64,000 bases of DNA from CAVVYA01 sp963752345 (GCA_963752345.1 CAVVYA010000008.1:1-64000), one strand, 5' to 3'; numbered from the stretch's first letter, positions 38,342-49,144 are shown. Notes: a model not told the origin generated them from the letters alone. Numbers and translations are program-made.

Positions 38342-39037
38342 ATGACCGACAAGCCGCTCAGCGCGGAGGAGGCCTATCGCCTGGGCACCGACTATCAGTT
38401 CGAGACCAAGGAACTGACCGTCGGCCCGTGGACCTCCTATAGCCTGCTCCACGATCCGAAACATCTCGTCTTCACGCTCGCCCGCTACAAGTTCTGCGCC
38501 AAGATGCTCGAAGGGCGCGACACGGCGCTTGAGGTCGGGCCGGGGGACGGCATCGGCCTGCCAATCATCGCCCAGGCGGTCAAGAAGGTGATCGCGGTGG
38601 ATTGGGACGAGCGGCTCGTCGAGGGCAACAAGCGCCGGCTCAAGGATTTTCCCACGATCGAGCACCGCTGCCTGGATCTCAACAAGCAGCCGCTCGACGT
38701 CAAGGTCGACGCGGCGCTCACGATCGACGTCATCGAGCATCTCGAAAGCGCCTCGGAGGACCAGTTCATGCGGTCCATCGTGCGCTGCATCCAGCCCGAT
38801 GGGGTGCTGATCACGGGAACCCCCAACGTGACCGCATCGTCCTATGCCAGCCCGCGCAGCGAGGCGCAGCACATCAACCTGAAGAGCATGCAGGGCTTGC
38901 GCGAGCTGACGAGCCGGTACTGCAAGAACGTCTTCATGTTCGGCATGAACGACGAGGTGCTGCATACCGGATATGCGCCGATGTGCCACTACATCTGGTC
39001 GCTCGGCGTCGGAATCAGGAATGAGTTTCACGGTTAA
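38342..39037 (+). CDS. SAM-dependent methyltransferase
   Basis: 231 residues, class I. DTALEVGPGDGIGLPIIAQ is motif I, KKVIAVDWDERLVEGNKRRL motif II, DAALTIDVIEHLESASEDQF the post-I region with the typical DVIEHL, and GVLITGTPNVTASSYASPRS the later strand. The N-terminal 40 residues (EEAYRLGTDYQFETKELTVG) are shared by methyltransferases that follow dehydrogenase genes in glycan loci. It lies between the SDR and the acetolactate synthase-like gene. Clean frame. Confidence 0.8.
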   Translation: MTDKPLSAEEAYRLGTDYQFETKELTVGPWTSYSLLHDPKHLVFTLARYKFCAKMLEGRDTALEVGPGDGIGLPIIAQAVKKVIAVDWDERLVEGNKRRLKDFPTIEHRCLDLNKQPLDVKVDAALTIDVIEHLESASEDQFMRSIVRCIQPDGVLITGTPNVTASSYASPRSEAQHINLKSMQGLRELTSRYCKNVFMFGMNDEVLHTGYAPMCHYIWSLGVGIRNEFHG

Positions 39038-39055
39038 CGCGATCCGGGGAAGAGC

Positions 39056-40861
39056 ATGATCAAGGTCTCCGATTACATCGCGGCGTTCGTTGCCAGCCTT
39101 GGCATCCGCCACGTGTTCGCCATCACCGGCGGCGCGTCGATCCATATGATTCACTCAATCGCCGAGCGGAACGACATCGATTTCGTTTGCCCGCAGCACG
39201 AGCAGGGCGGCGCCATGGCCGCCGACGCCTACGCGCGCGTCTCGGGAGGGCTGGGCTGCGCCATAGCGACGAGCGGCCCCGGCGCGACGAACCTGATCAC
39301 CGGCATCTCCTGCGCCTGGTTCGACTCGGTGCCGGTGCTCTATCTCACCGGCCAGGTCGCGCGCTTCCGCTTCAAGGGCGACACCGGTGTGCGCCAGATG
39401 GGTTTCCAGGAAACCGACATCGTCGCCATGGTGAAGCCGATCACCAAATATGCCGTGCTGGTCACGAAGGCGGCTGACCTGCGCTACGAGCTGGAGAAGG
39501 CCGTGCATATCGCGCGCTCGGGGCGCCAGGGGCCGGTCCTGGTGGACATCCCGGACGATCTGCAGCGCGAGATGATTGATCCGGATGGCCTGCGGTCCTA
39601 CCGCCCCGAGGCCGCCGCAGCGGCGCCGAAGACGCCGAGCGCCGGCGAGATCCAGCGCTGCCGCGAGCTGATCCGGAAAGCCGAGCGGCCGGTCGCGGTG
39701 CTCGGCTTCGGTGTGCGGCTGTCGGGTGCACATCAGGCGGCGCTCGAGTTGGTCGAGACGCTCGGCATTCCTATCTGCCCGAGCTGGGCGGCGGCGGATA
39801 TGATTCCCGGCGATCATCCGCTGCTGGCCGGCACCTTCGGCACACATGGCACTCGGGTCGGAAATTTCACCGTGCAGAACGCCGATCTTATCCTGGCGAT
39901 CGGCGCGCGGCTCAGCACGCGCGAAACGGGCAGCCCGCTGTCCTCATGGGCGCGCGAGGCGCGCACCATCATCGTCGACGTGGACCGGGCGGAGCTTGCC
40001 AAGTTCCCGGCTTTCGACAAGCCGCTCGACCTGCCGATCGAGTCCGATGCGCGGCAGTTCGTCGAGGCGTTGCTTGCCGCCATCCAGCCCGGCGACCGGC
40101 CGCGCGCCGAAGCCTGGCGCGAGCGCGTGTGCGAATGGCGCCGGCGCTATCCGGTCTGCGCGCCGTCGTTCCGCGCGGAGGAGGCGACCAATCCCTATGT
40201 GTTCGTCGACACGCTCGCCCATCACCTCCAGCCGGACGATGTGATCGTGGTCGACACCGGCTGCGCGGTCGCCTGGATGATGCAGGGATTCCGCTTTAAG
40301 CGCGGCCAGCGCCTGATGCATGCCTTCAACAACACGCCGATGGGTTACGGCCTGCCGGGCGCCATCGGCGCCGCCTTCGCGCTCGGCGGCAAGCGCCGCG
40401 TGATCTGCGTTACCGGCGACGGCAGCATCATGATGAACCTGCAGGAGCTGGCGACGGTGCAGCACCACCGGCTCCCGATCAAGCTCTTCCTGATCAACAA
40501 CAAGGGCTATTCGATGGTGCAGCAGACCCAGGAGCAGTGGCTCGGCGGCCGTTACTACGCGTCGAGCTGCACGCCCGAGGGCGGCTTGTCCTTCCCCGAT
40601 TTCGGCCGCCTCGCCGAGTCTTTCGGACTGACGGTGACGGAGATCGCGCACAATGCCGAAATCGATCGCGCGATCGGCCAGACGCTGGAAGCGCAGGGGC
40701 CGGTCATGTGCAATATCCATATCCCGGCGGCGGCGCGCGTCCTCCCGCAATGCAAATACGGCTACCCGATCGAGGATTCCGAGCCGCTCCTGCCGCGCGA
40801 CGAATTCCTCGCCAACATGATCGTGAAGCCGCTCGCGGCTTCGCTGCAAGGCGAAGATTGA
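39056..40861 (+). CDS. Acetolactate synthase-like thiamine-diphosphate enzyme
   Basis: 601 residues with the three domains of the ALS/pyruvate decarboxylase family. The N-terminal Pyr domain has HVFAITGGASIHMIHSIAE and CPQHEQGGAMAADAYARV with the activating glutamate; the central domain starts near residue 190; the C-terminal PP domain has VICVTGDGSIMMNLQELATV and LFLINNKGYSMVQQTQEQW (GDG...N). In glycan loci such enzymes, for example YerE in yersiniose synthesis, add a two-carbon unit from pyruvate to a keto sugar. That role here is inferred. GGGGAAGAGC precedes the ATG. Confidence 0.85.
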   Translation: MIKVSDYIAAFVASLGIRHVFAITGGASIHMIHSIAERNDIDFVCPQHEQGGAMAADAYARVSGGLGCAIATSGPGATNLITGISCAWFDSVPVLYLTGQVARFRFKGDTGVRQMGFQETDIVAMVKPITKYAVLVTKAADLRYELEKAVHIARSGRQGPVLVDIPDDLQREMIDPDGLRSYRPEAAAAAPKTPSAGEIQRCRELIRKAERPVAVLGFGVRLSGAHQAALELVETLGIPICPSWAAADMIPGDHPLLAGTFGTHGTRVGNFTVQNADLILAIGARLSTRETGSPLSSWAREARTIIVDVDRAELAKFPAFDKPLDLPIESDARQFVEALLAAIQPGDRPRAEAWRERVCEWRRRYPVCAPSFRAEEATNPYVFVDTLAHHLQPDDVIVVDTGCAVAWMMQGFRFKRGQRLMHAFNNTPMGYGLPGAIGAAFALGGKRRVICVTGDGSIMMNLQELATVQHHRLPIKLFLINNKGYSMVQQTQEQWLGGRYYASSCTPEGGLSFPDFGRLAESFGLTVTEIAHNAEIDRAIGQTLEAQGPVMCNIHIPAAARVLPQCKYGYPIEDSEPLLPRDEFLANMIVKPLAASLQGED

Positions 40862-40868
40862 CCTCTCC

Positions 40869-42780
40869 ATGGCCGTGTTGCCGGACGCATCGATCCGATC
40901 GCTGGATATATCCTCGTCCTCTGATGGCTCGCAGATGAGGCGCGGCGCCTACTACATGCGCCGGCTGCTGAGCGACGTCGTTCAGCGCGAGCTCCCCAGG
41001 ACGGTGCTGGTAGTCGTGCTGATGGCTCTCGCTTCCTTTTTCGAGGGGATCAGCCTGGCGATGCTCTTCCCGCTGCTTGCTCTTCTCGGCTTTTCCGGCG
41101 GCGCGGATTTCAATGGCATTACCGAGCGGATCACCGCCACGTTGGGCGAGGTAGGCGTGCCGGTGAGCATCTACAGCGCCGGTGCCATCCTGATCGGCCT
41201 CATCCTGGTGCAGCACATCTGCTTTCTCCTGCAGGCATGGCTCGCCGCGGGGATTCAGGTGGGTTACTCAGCCAACTGGCGCCGGCGTCTCGCCAATTCG
41301 CTGTTACGGTCTGGATGGCTGTATTTCACGCGCAAGAATGCCGGCGAGCTTGCGCATGTCTGGAATTTGGAAACCGGACGCGCGAGCCACCTGATTACCT
41401 ACGGCGTCCAGACGGCATCATTCTGCCTGACGGCGCTGGTCTATCTCCTCGTGGCGTTTATCGCTTCGTGGAAGGTGACGCTGGTGATCGTCGCCTGCGG
41501 CGCATTCATTCTGCTGTTCAGCCAGTTCATCGTGCGCCGTCCCGCCGTCCTGTCGGCCCGCCAGACCGAGCTCCACACCGAGTTCTCCGGAAAATCGACC
41601 GAGATCCTTGCCGGGATGAAGCTGGTCCGCGCGGTCAACGGAGAGGCGGCGGTGCGCGCCGGGCTCTATCCCGCGATCGCCGACCTGGAAAAGATCGAGC
41701 GGAAGGTGATGATGCACCCCTCGGTCCTGCGCTCCTCCTTCGAGGTCGCGGCGATCGTGGCGCTACTTGGGACCCTGATCCTCGCGGTCGAGGTGCTGGA
41801 CAGCGACGGCGCCACGGTGCTGCTGATCGCCGCGCTCTTCGTTCGTCTGTTTCCGCGCATTTCGGCGATCCAACAGAACATTCATCATTTCCGCATGGCA
41901 ATTCCCTACTTCGCCGCCGTGACGGATATGCTCGACGAAGCAGACGAGGCGGCCAAATCGCATCCGCGCGCAGGCACCGCGAATGCCGCCTTGGCGGAGC
42001 CACCGACCCTGACCCTGCGTGACGTGAGCATCGAGTATCGAGGCCGCCCGGCCTTGCGGAACGTAAGACCTGGTGATTCCCCCGCGCAGCACGGTTGCCG
42101 TCGTCGGCGCCTCGGGCGCCGGCAAGTCCACCCTGGTCGATGCCTTGCTGGGATTGGTTCCGACCCATAGCGGCGCCATCTACATCGGCGACAAGCACTT
42201 GAGCGACATCGACCTGTCGTCATGGCGTCGCTCGGTAGGCTATGTCCCGCAGGATACGTTCCTGTTCAACGCCTCGATCCGCGAGAACATCGCGTTCGCG
42301 CAGCCGGACATCGGCTTGGAGGAGGTCAGGGAGGCGGCGCGCAAAGCACACATCGTGGAGTTCGTTAAATCGCTCCCGGACGGCTTCGAAACAAAGGTGG
42401 GCGATCGCGGCGTGTTGTTGTCCGGAGGCCAAAGACAGCGCATCGGCATCGCGCGTGCGCTCGCCGGCGGCAAGCCGGTGCTGATCCTCGACGAAGCGAC
42501 CTCCGCCCTCAATTCGGCGACGGAGGCGGCGATCATGCGCGATGTCGCCGAGCTCCAGGGCCAGATCACCATCATCATCATTGCCCATCGGCTCTCGAGC
42601 CTGCGGTCGGCCGACCATATTTTCGTCCTCGAGGGCGGGCAGCTCATCGAAGCGGGAACTTGGTCGAGCCTGGTCGTCGGAGGGGGCTCCTTCCAGAAGC
42701 TCTGGGACATGCAGAGCAGGCTGCCCGTGGAGCGCACGCTGGATGCGCCGGCTTCTCTGCGGGGGAGCGGCGCGTCATGA
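40869..42780 (+). CDS. ABC exporter, fused membrane and ATPase domains, frameshift near 42066
   Basis: A half-size exporter of about 636 residues, probably moving a lipid-linked glycan or lipid across the inner membrane as an MsbA/PglK-type dimer. Residues 50-320 hold six membrane helices (LVVVLMALASFFEGISLAML and onward). The ATPase domain, read after the frameshift, has VVGASGAGKSTLVDALLG (Walker A), YVPQDTFLFNASIRENIAF (Q-loop), LLSGGQRQRIGIARAL (signature) and PVLILDEATSAL (Walker B), then IAHRL. It starts eight bases after the ALS-like gene and overlaps the acetyltransferase start (ATGA). Confidence 0.92.
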
Positions 42781-43479
42781 GTTTCCGGCCGATCAGCATC
42801 GAGCAATACGAGAACAGGACGCGCGAGCGCGAGATCCTGCATGGGTACGTGGTCGCCGAATCCGGTGTCCAGATCTTCCATGCGGAATTCGCCGGGCCGT
42901 TCTTTGCGCTGCGCAATTCGCAGATTGGTCCCGACGTCCGCATCGGCCGTTATACCGGCTTCTCGAAGGACTGCTTCTTCCGCGCGGCACTATGGGGTCG
43001 TTCTGCTGCATCGGCCAGCGCGTCGCGATCAATCCATTCAATCATCCGATCGACTGGCTTTCGGTCAACGAGTTCCAATATCATCCGCGATCGTTCGACT
43101 GGGTCGACGAATACAACAGGATCGAGCGTCTCGAGCGCACGCCGGATATGTTCGAACCTGTCCATATCGGGCATGACGTCTGGATTGGCCACAATGTCAA
43201 TGTCATGGCGGGCGTGACGATCGGCTCGGGTGCCGTACTGGCGGCCGGCGCCGTGGTCACCAAGGACGTCCCGCCCTACGCCATCGTGGCCGGCGTTCCA
43301 GCGAAGATCGTCCGCTACCGGTTCGACGAGAGGACGATCGCACGGCTGCTGGCCGTCAAGTGGTGGGACTTCGAATTGCCGGAGCTGTCGGAACTCCGTA
43401 CAGGGACATTCAGGCGTGCCTCGATCTTCTCGAGGAGAAGCGGTCGATGGCTGCCGAAACCCATCGGCCGCCGACATAA
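42777..43479 (+). CDS. Hexapeptide-repeat acetyltransferase (CatB/xenobiotic type), frameshifted
   Basis: About 232 residues. The left-handed beta-helix is readable as IGPDVRIGRYTGFS and then, after a frameshift near 42990, GSFCCIGQRVAINPFNHPID, followed by VHIGHDVWIGHNVNVMAGVT and VLAAGAVVTKDVPPYAIVAG. This is the CatB-like O-acetyltransferase pattern using acetyl-CoA, so it probably acetylates a sugar hydroxyl. A second indel near 43392 moves the C-terminus into the frame ending in TAA at 43479. Coupled by ATGA to the exporter gene. Confidence 0.82.
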
Positions 43480-43481
43480 CG

Positions 43482-44360
43482 ATGCAAAAGAGCGTGGCGG
43501 AATACCTGGTCATTGGCAGCGACGGACTCATCGGGCGTGGCGTCGCCGCCGCCTTGCGCGAGCGGGACGGCCGCGTCTCGGTCACCACACGCCGCCGCGA
43601 CACAGTCGGCTCCTGTCGCCAGTATCTCGATCTGGAGGCGCTCACTGGAGATTGGCAACCGGATCGCGCGTTTGACGCCGTTTTCCTTTGCGCCGGGCAC
43701 AACCCGAAACAGTGCGATCACGATCCGATCCGCAGCCGCAAGGTCAACGTGACCGCGCCGTTGCTGATCGCGGAGAGGCTCGCGGCGGAAGGGACGTTCG
43801 TCGTCAAACTGTCGAGCAATGCGGTGTTCGATGGCAGCGAGCCCTATCAGAAGCCCGAACTCCGTGCACGCGCCGCGCTGGCTCTACGGTAAGCAGCATA
43901 GCGAACTCGACCAAGCCCTGCGCGCGCTCGGACCGCTCGCCGCCATGGTACGCTTCTCGAAGGTCATCGCACCGACCGTGCCGGTCTTCAGCACCTGGCT
44001 CGAGTCCCTGAGGGACGGGAAGATCATCCGGCCGCTCACCGACCTGAGCATGGCGCCCGTGCCGCTGGCCTTCATCGTCGATCTGATCGCCGAGGTCGGC
44101 ATGGCGCGGCGTGCGGGCACCTTTCAGGCGTCCGGCGCGCGGGATATCACCTATGCCGAGGCCGGGCGGGTCGCAGCCGAGCAACTCGGCGCCTCGCAGG
44201 ACCTGGTGCGGCCCACCACCACGGCCGAGTTGGGCCTCAACATCGGTTGGCAGCCGCCCTACACCACGCTAGACATGACGGAAACCGAGGAGGCCTTCGG
44301 CATGACCGCCCCAACCATCGAACAGGCGATGGCGGCCCTTGCGCCTCGGCAACCCGCCGT
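43482..44360 (+). CDS. RmlD-like sugar-nucleotide reductase, frameshifted
   Basis: About 290 residues of the RmlD substrate-binding family, which reduces 4-keto-6-deoxy sugars. EYLVIGSDGLIGRGVAAAL is the NAD(P) motif, FVVKLSSNAVFDGSEPYQKP matches RmlD strongly, and the Tyr-Gly-Lys-Gln segment (LYGKQHSELDQALRA) comes after an inserted C at 43860. PLTDLSMAPVPLAFIVDLIA follows. The annotated end is inferred: a single-base shift near 44340 leads to a TGA at 44358-44360; otherwise the frame runs on into the next gene. Confidence 0.7.
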
Positions 44361-44421
44361 GATCATGTCGTGGCTGACGATTGATCCGGGAAACAATTCG
44401 CAAGAGCCCGTGAGACTTAAG

Positions 44422-45176
44422 ATGGCAAACTCCCTGACCTCGATTCCCCGCACGATTTCAGGTGCCGATGGCTACTGGGTCGGTTCGCTCATGCAGGGCG
44501 ACGATCTGCAAAGGCTGACCGGCGAGATCGATCGCCTGTTCCTGCAGCGCATCGCGCAGGCGGCGCCGGATCGGGTGGCGCTCTTCCCCGCCAAGGAATA
44601 GCGCGCTATCACGAGATCAGCCACTTGGTGGACCATGCTGGCATCTGGGACCGCCTGTCGCGCCGCTTTGATGCCGAGGCCCTCGAGGTCTTCACCGGTA
44701 CCGCCATGTTTCGCTCGCTGCGCGACATCTACGGCAATTTCACCATCACAGATGAAGAGGATCTCGGCGCGCCGCTCGTGCGCTGGCGCCTCGTGCGCCC
44801 CAATGAGGCGAGTGACGTCGGGCCGGTCCACGCCGACAGCTGGTTCTGGGACATCAACCGGTGGCCCATCCAGAAAGGCCGGAAACTCGTCAAGATCTGG
44901 TCGATGCTGCATGGAACGCCGGGGGAGTCCGGGCTCATGGTGCTGCCCGGCAGTCACCGCACCCGCTTCGACTTTGCGGCGGAAATCCGTGACGGGTCGG
45001 CCAAGCCGACGTTCGATGCGCAAGGACTGGATATGGTCACGGTCCCGACCGGCGCCGGTCAATCGATCGTGTTTCACTACAATCTGCTGCACGGCGGCGC
45101 GGTGACGCGAGGCGACACCACCCGGGTCAGCTTCGAATTCACCATGGCGGTCGACGAGCGCTATCTCGATGGCTAG
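44422..45176 (+). CDS. Phytanoyl-CoA dioxygenase (PhyH)-like protein, frameshift near 44600
   Basis: Fe(II)/2-oxoglutarate-type oxygenase of about 250 residues. The first 60 residues (MANSLTSIPRTISGADGYWV) are in the frame that also continues from the RmlD-like gene; the rest, from RYHEISHLVDHAGIWDRL, is in another frame. GPVHADSWFWDIN gives the His-x-Asp and FHYNLLHGG the distal His of the metal triad; the arginine is near TRVSFEF. Could hydroxylate or deoxygenate a sugar or its side chain. Paired with a second PhyH-like gene immediately downstream. Confidence 0.7.
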
Positions 45177-45206
45177 CGTGGCCATGCCAATTCAGGTGGA
45201 ATGTCG

Positions 45207-46048
45207 ATGATGGATTTACGCGACAAGTTCCTGCGCGACGGCTGGGTCACCTTCGATCTTGCCGGTCGCGAGCTCGTCGAGAAGGCGCGACGCGAGCTGC
45301 TGTCCGAGCTGCGTCGAGCGTTTCGGCAACTGGCCGATCTCGAGAGCTATCACCGCCAGGTTACGGCCGACGATGAGCATATCGCGGTCCAGAAACGGCT
45401 GTTCGATTGGTTCGTGGCGAGCGGCCTGGGGCCGGAGATCATCGCGCGGAATCTCGACAAGCTCGCTGAGCTGGTCGGGCCGGATTTGCATGTCCAGGCG
45501 CGACCTTATCTTCGGATCGCCCGCCCAGAGAAGCCTCAGGACAATGTGAACGTGCACAGGGACACCCATTACGGGGGCACGCCCTACGAACTATCCGTGC
45601 ACATGCCCTTCACCGATTGCGGCCTCGACGGGAGCCTGGGTGTGATCTCCGGGTCCCATCTCGAAGCCATTTCGGCCTACCCTTATAATCAGGTCGTTGA
45701 CCCGACGGTCGAGCGCGGTCGGTCAAACATCAACTCGGCTTCACTTACGCCCCGAAAATCCTGCGAGAGGCGGATATCGCGAAGCTGCGTCCCACCGGTA
45801 CGAAGGTGGGACAGGCGATGGCCTTTAGCCTTTCCCTCGTCCACGGGCAGGTCGTCAATCGCAGCCCCGTCACACGCTTTTCGGCCGACGTGCGCGTCGT
45901 CAACTCCTTCGCGCCGATCGATTGGGAGCGTAACGAGGCCACCGGGATATCGTCCGCTGAGCCGCTCCCCAGTACGGAGGCGGCGCAAACCTATTTCCGC
46001 CGAAACGCCGGGCAGGATCATGCCATGCGCGGCAAGACATCCCACTGA
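45207..46048 (+). CDS. Phytanoyl-CoA dioxygenase-like protein, frameshift near 45722
   Basis: About 280 residues. MMDLRDKFLRDGWVTFDLAG is a typical PhyH N-terminus (the Gly-[FWY] segment). VNVHRDTHYGGTPYELSVHM gives the His-x-Asp, and SLVHGQVVNRSPVTRFSADV gives the distal His and an Arg after the frame change. It is diverged from the preceding dioxygenase, so two oxidation steps are likely. ATG 45207 is preferred over 45201 because CAGGTGG is then better spaced. The substrate is unknown. Confidence 0.7.
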
Positions 46049-46138
46049 AGGGATGTCGAATAGTCGTCCGCTGCCTAACGGGCATGCGCCGGCCCGCCGC
46101 GCGCAGCAGAAGTAAGCCTCGTTTCGAGTTCTAAAGTG

Positions 46139-47457
46139 ATGTCGAAGTCGCGCGACCTTTACCTGATAAATGCCTTCTGGGGGGCGACTTACCGCCGCTG
46201 GTTCACGGATTTATTCCTGCGATCCCTGTTGTCTCCCGGCAATCTCGCGGCGCTAGATCGGGATGCACAAAACAAGCTTCTTCTCGCGACCACGAACGAG
46301 GATTGGCTCGCGATCCCGAACATCCCGCGCTGAAGGCGGTCGCACAGTCTTTTGAAATCGTCTTCTATCCGATCGATGGCCTGAGTGACCGGGAGGGGCA
46401 CAAATACCTGACGAGTACCTACGCGTATGTTGCGCGGGTTTACGCGCCACTGTTGGAAAAGGCCTATGCCGACAAGGCGCTCGGCCTCATGCTATCGCCC
46501 GACCTGATGCTGTCCGACGGTTTCCTGTCCGCCGTGCGTCGTCGCATCGACGCGGGCGCTAACCTGGTGTTCATTCCGGCGTGGCGCAGCGACGAGACCA
46601 GGCTCATGGCCGGCCTGCGAAGACCTGGGGCTTTGGATCGGGAAGTGGGCGAGACGAGCCAGCCGATCGTCTTGCCGCCGCGCCGCCTGGCGCGGGTGAT
46701 GGCCGACAGCCTCCATCCCCTCGAAGGGCCGCGCCTGTGGAACGACGATCGCTTCAGCGTCTGGCCGAGCTATACCTTCTGGCCGGTGCCCGGCAACGGC
46801 TACGTCATGTTCGGCATGTCCGGTGTGCCGCTCGTGGATTATGCGCAGGTCGCTTGGCACAATGTCGGCGGGCTGGGGGTCGCGAGCCTCGATGCCTATC
46901 CCACCATGTTCGGCTTCGATGGGCCTGCTATCGAGGTGATCGCTGACAGCGATGAGGCGGCGATCGCGAGCTGGACGCCGTCCAACGCTGAAGCCTGGGC
47001 CAAGTTCCGCCCGCGCTGGCGAATGATGATCCCCGGCCTGCGAGATTTCGCCCGGCAATCCGTCCTGCGCGCCTATGCGCGACATGTTTTCTTCTGGGGC
47101 CGCAACCGCCTCAATCGTGAGTTTATCCTCAGCCGATCCGCCTTCATGCGGAGGACATCGACGCCAACTGGGAGGACGTTGAGAACCGGGCGCGCCGACT
47201 GACTGCCGCCGCGATCGGCGATATGTTTCCCGCCGGATCGTTCGGGCCCGTCGCGCGCGCCGGTGGGCCGGCCGTGGCATCCGTGGTGGCTGGTGATGTG
47301 GCTGGGATCCGTCATCTTTGCCGCCGAGCAGGTTATCCCGCGCAATCTGGCGTTCGTCTGGCAGATCGCCAAGGTACTGGGCCGCGCGCTGGGCGGCGCG
47401 AACGAGGATCGCTTGCGCATCCGGCGCCGACTCCAGAAGTGGAGCGGCATGGCATGA
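46139..47457 (+). CDS. Conserved glycan-locus protein of unknown function, frameshifted
   Basis: About 438 residues. It starts DLYLINAFWGATYRRWFTDL, followed by KLLLATTNEDWLAI and, after a deletion near 46313, a central AYADKALGLMLSPDLMLSDG, which resembles the DxD-type region of an A-fold nucleotide-sugar enzyme. I have seen similar proteins in alphaproteobacterial polysaccharide loci but no assigned activity. The last 65 residues, from WLVMWLGSVIFAAEQVIP, lie in a third frame with a membrane-like stretch. ATGA overlap with the next gene. A glycosyltransferase role is only a guess. Confidence 0.55.
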
Positions 47458-48672
47458 GCAAGGATGAACTCGATCTGCCGCCGCCGCTGGGCGTCGTCTC
47501 GCTGGCTCGTCGCGTGCTGGCGCGGATCCGCCACCATGGCCCTCGCTGGCTGGTCGAGCGTGGGATTCGTGAGATCCGCTCGCCCGTGACGGCGCCTGGT
47601 GTGGCGATAAATGGCGCTTTGCGGTACGCGGGGCGGCTATCAAGGCGTCTGGGCGCGGGGCATGGGCAAGCGGACTCCGGCCTGTTGCTCGCGTTCTATG
47701 ATCTTCTGGTCGAACCCAACACGTTCGACGCCATGTGGTTCCTCATGGCAGCCGAGCGCCGGCGTCACCTTCTCGGCCTTCGCGGCATTCACGTCGTCTT
47801 CGTTGGCTCGCCGCCCGATATGGCGCGCGACGAGACCAAGAGCTACCGCGAGGCCATCAGTGTCGCATCCTGGCGCGACCGCATCGTCAATATCCTCGTG
47901 CCGCTCGCCTGGGCGATGCCGACGGTCACTGATGTCGAGGTCGTCAAGATCGCCAACAGGCGCGCGTCCGCCTGGCGAACTGGCCGGTGGCCCGTGTTCC
48001 CGGAAGACTTCTCCGTTGACCTCCACCGCTCTACTGTCACCGAATGGTGCCGCGAAATCGTTGCTTCGCCGGTGCCTGAAGGAGTCCGGGAGCGTTCCGC
48101 GCGACCGAGGCCGCGCGGAACTACGTCGACCGCTGGATCGCGGCCCAGGTGCGACCGGCAAGGTCGTCACCATCACCGTGCGCCACTACGCCTACAGCCC
48201 GGCGCGGAACAGCAATCTCGTGGCCTGGGCCCGGTTCGCCGACTACCTCCTTGCGCGAGGCTATCTCCCGGTTTTCGTGCCGGACACCGAAAGCCTGCCG
48301 GAGGGCGTGCCCGCCGAGGTCGCGGATTATCCCGAGTTCGTCGAAGGTGCGGTCAATCTCGGCCTGAGGCTCGCGCTCTACGAGCGCGCCTTCGTCAATC
48401 TCGGCATTAACAACGGTCCGGCCTTCCTCTATCTCGTCGATGAACTGGCAGCCGGGATCATGTTCAAGATTATAACGCCGGGGGTCGAGGCGAACGAGCC
48501 GCCCTATTTGATGAAGCAGGGATTTATCATCGGCGGCCAGATACCATTCTGCTCGCCGGTGCAACGGCGTGTCTGGCAGGACGACGATTTTGAGGTCATC
48601 AAGCGCGAGTTCGAGGCTATCGAGCCCGAAATCGGCCGGGCCGAGGATCGTGCGAAGCTGGCCGTTCGGTGA
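47454..48672 (+). CDS. Conserved glycan-locus protein, possible glycosyltransferase, frameshifted
   Basis: About 405 residues. The N-terminal half is in one frame (LLLAFYDLLVEPNTFDAMWF); after shifts near 48085 and 48160 it continues VVTITVRHYAYSPARNSNLV, WARFADYLLARGYLPVFVPD and NLGINNGPAFLYLVDELAAG. The Asn-x-Gly-Pro and Gly-Tyr-x-Pro-Val-Phe-Val pattern recalls GT-B enzymes that bind a nucleotide late in the chain, but I cannot name the family. It starts in the overlap with the preceding unknown gene and ends in overlap with the Nudix gene, so the three are probably co-translated. Confidence 0.5.
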
Positions 48673-49070
48673 CGGAGGCGCAACCCATGCTATGGCCGGC
48701 GGATGCCGTCGCCGCCTTGCTTCTCACGGTCGATGGCCACTACGTGATGCAGCAGCGGGACGATAAGCCAGGCATTTTCTTCCCCGGGTTCTGGGGGAAT
48801 TTCGGCGGCGCCATCGATCCAGGCGAAGATGCGGAGAGCGCCCTGTTTCGCGAGTTGGCCGAGGAACTCGGATTCGCCGTCACGAACCGCTCCTACTTCT
48901 GTCGGCTCGTGCTCGATTTTCGCTATGGCGGAGCGGGCGAGGTGGTCAGGCACTTCTTCACCGTCACCCTGACAGACCAGGAGATCGGCCGCATAACGCT
49001 CGGCGAGGGCCAGGCGGTCGGCGTCTTTTCCGGGGAGGAGGTCATGGCCATGGCGAAAGTCGTGCCGTAA
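48669..49070 (+). CDS. Nudix hydrolase
   Basis: 134 residues that cleave a nucleoside diphosphate linked to another group, here perhaps an NDP-sugar or a damaged nucleotide. The Nudix box is complete: GGAIDPGEDAESALFREL followed by AEELGF, with the Gly, Glu, Arg-Glu and Glu-Glu positions all present. YVMQQRDDKPGIFFPGFWGN precedes it. GTG start at 48669 overlaps the previous stop. It is the last gene of this plus-strand run before a GC-rich hairpin. GDP-mannose hydrolase-like activity would fit the locus but is not shown. Confidence 0.88.
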   Translation: MTEAQPMLWPADAVAALLLTVDGHYVMQQRDDKPGIFFPGFWGNFGGAIDPGEDAESALFRELAEELGFAVTNRSYFCRLVLDFRYGGAGEVVRHFFTVTLTDQEIGRITLGEGQAVGVFSGEEVMAMAKVVP

Positions 49071-49112
49071 CGACGCCATGGCCATTTGGCAGCATGTTAA
49101 CCGGCGTCTGAT

Positions 49113-49132
49113 CGGCCGGCCCTCGCCGGCCG
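49113..49132. terminator. GC-rich hairpin between convergent genes
   Basis: CGGCCGGC and GCCGGCCG pair around the loop CCTC. It lies between the convergent Nudix and methyltransferase genes, a likely place for bidirectional termination, but no T-run flanks it. Confidence 0.35.
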
Positions 49133-49144
49133 CCTGAGGGTTGG

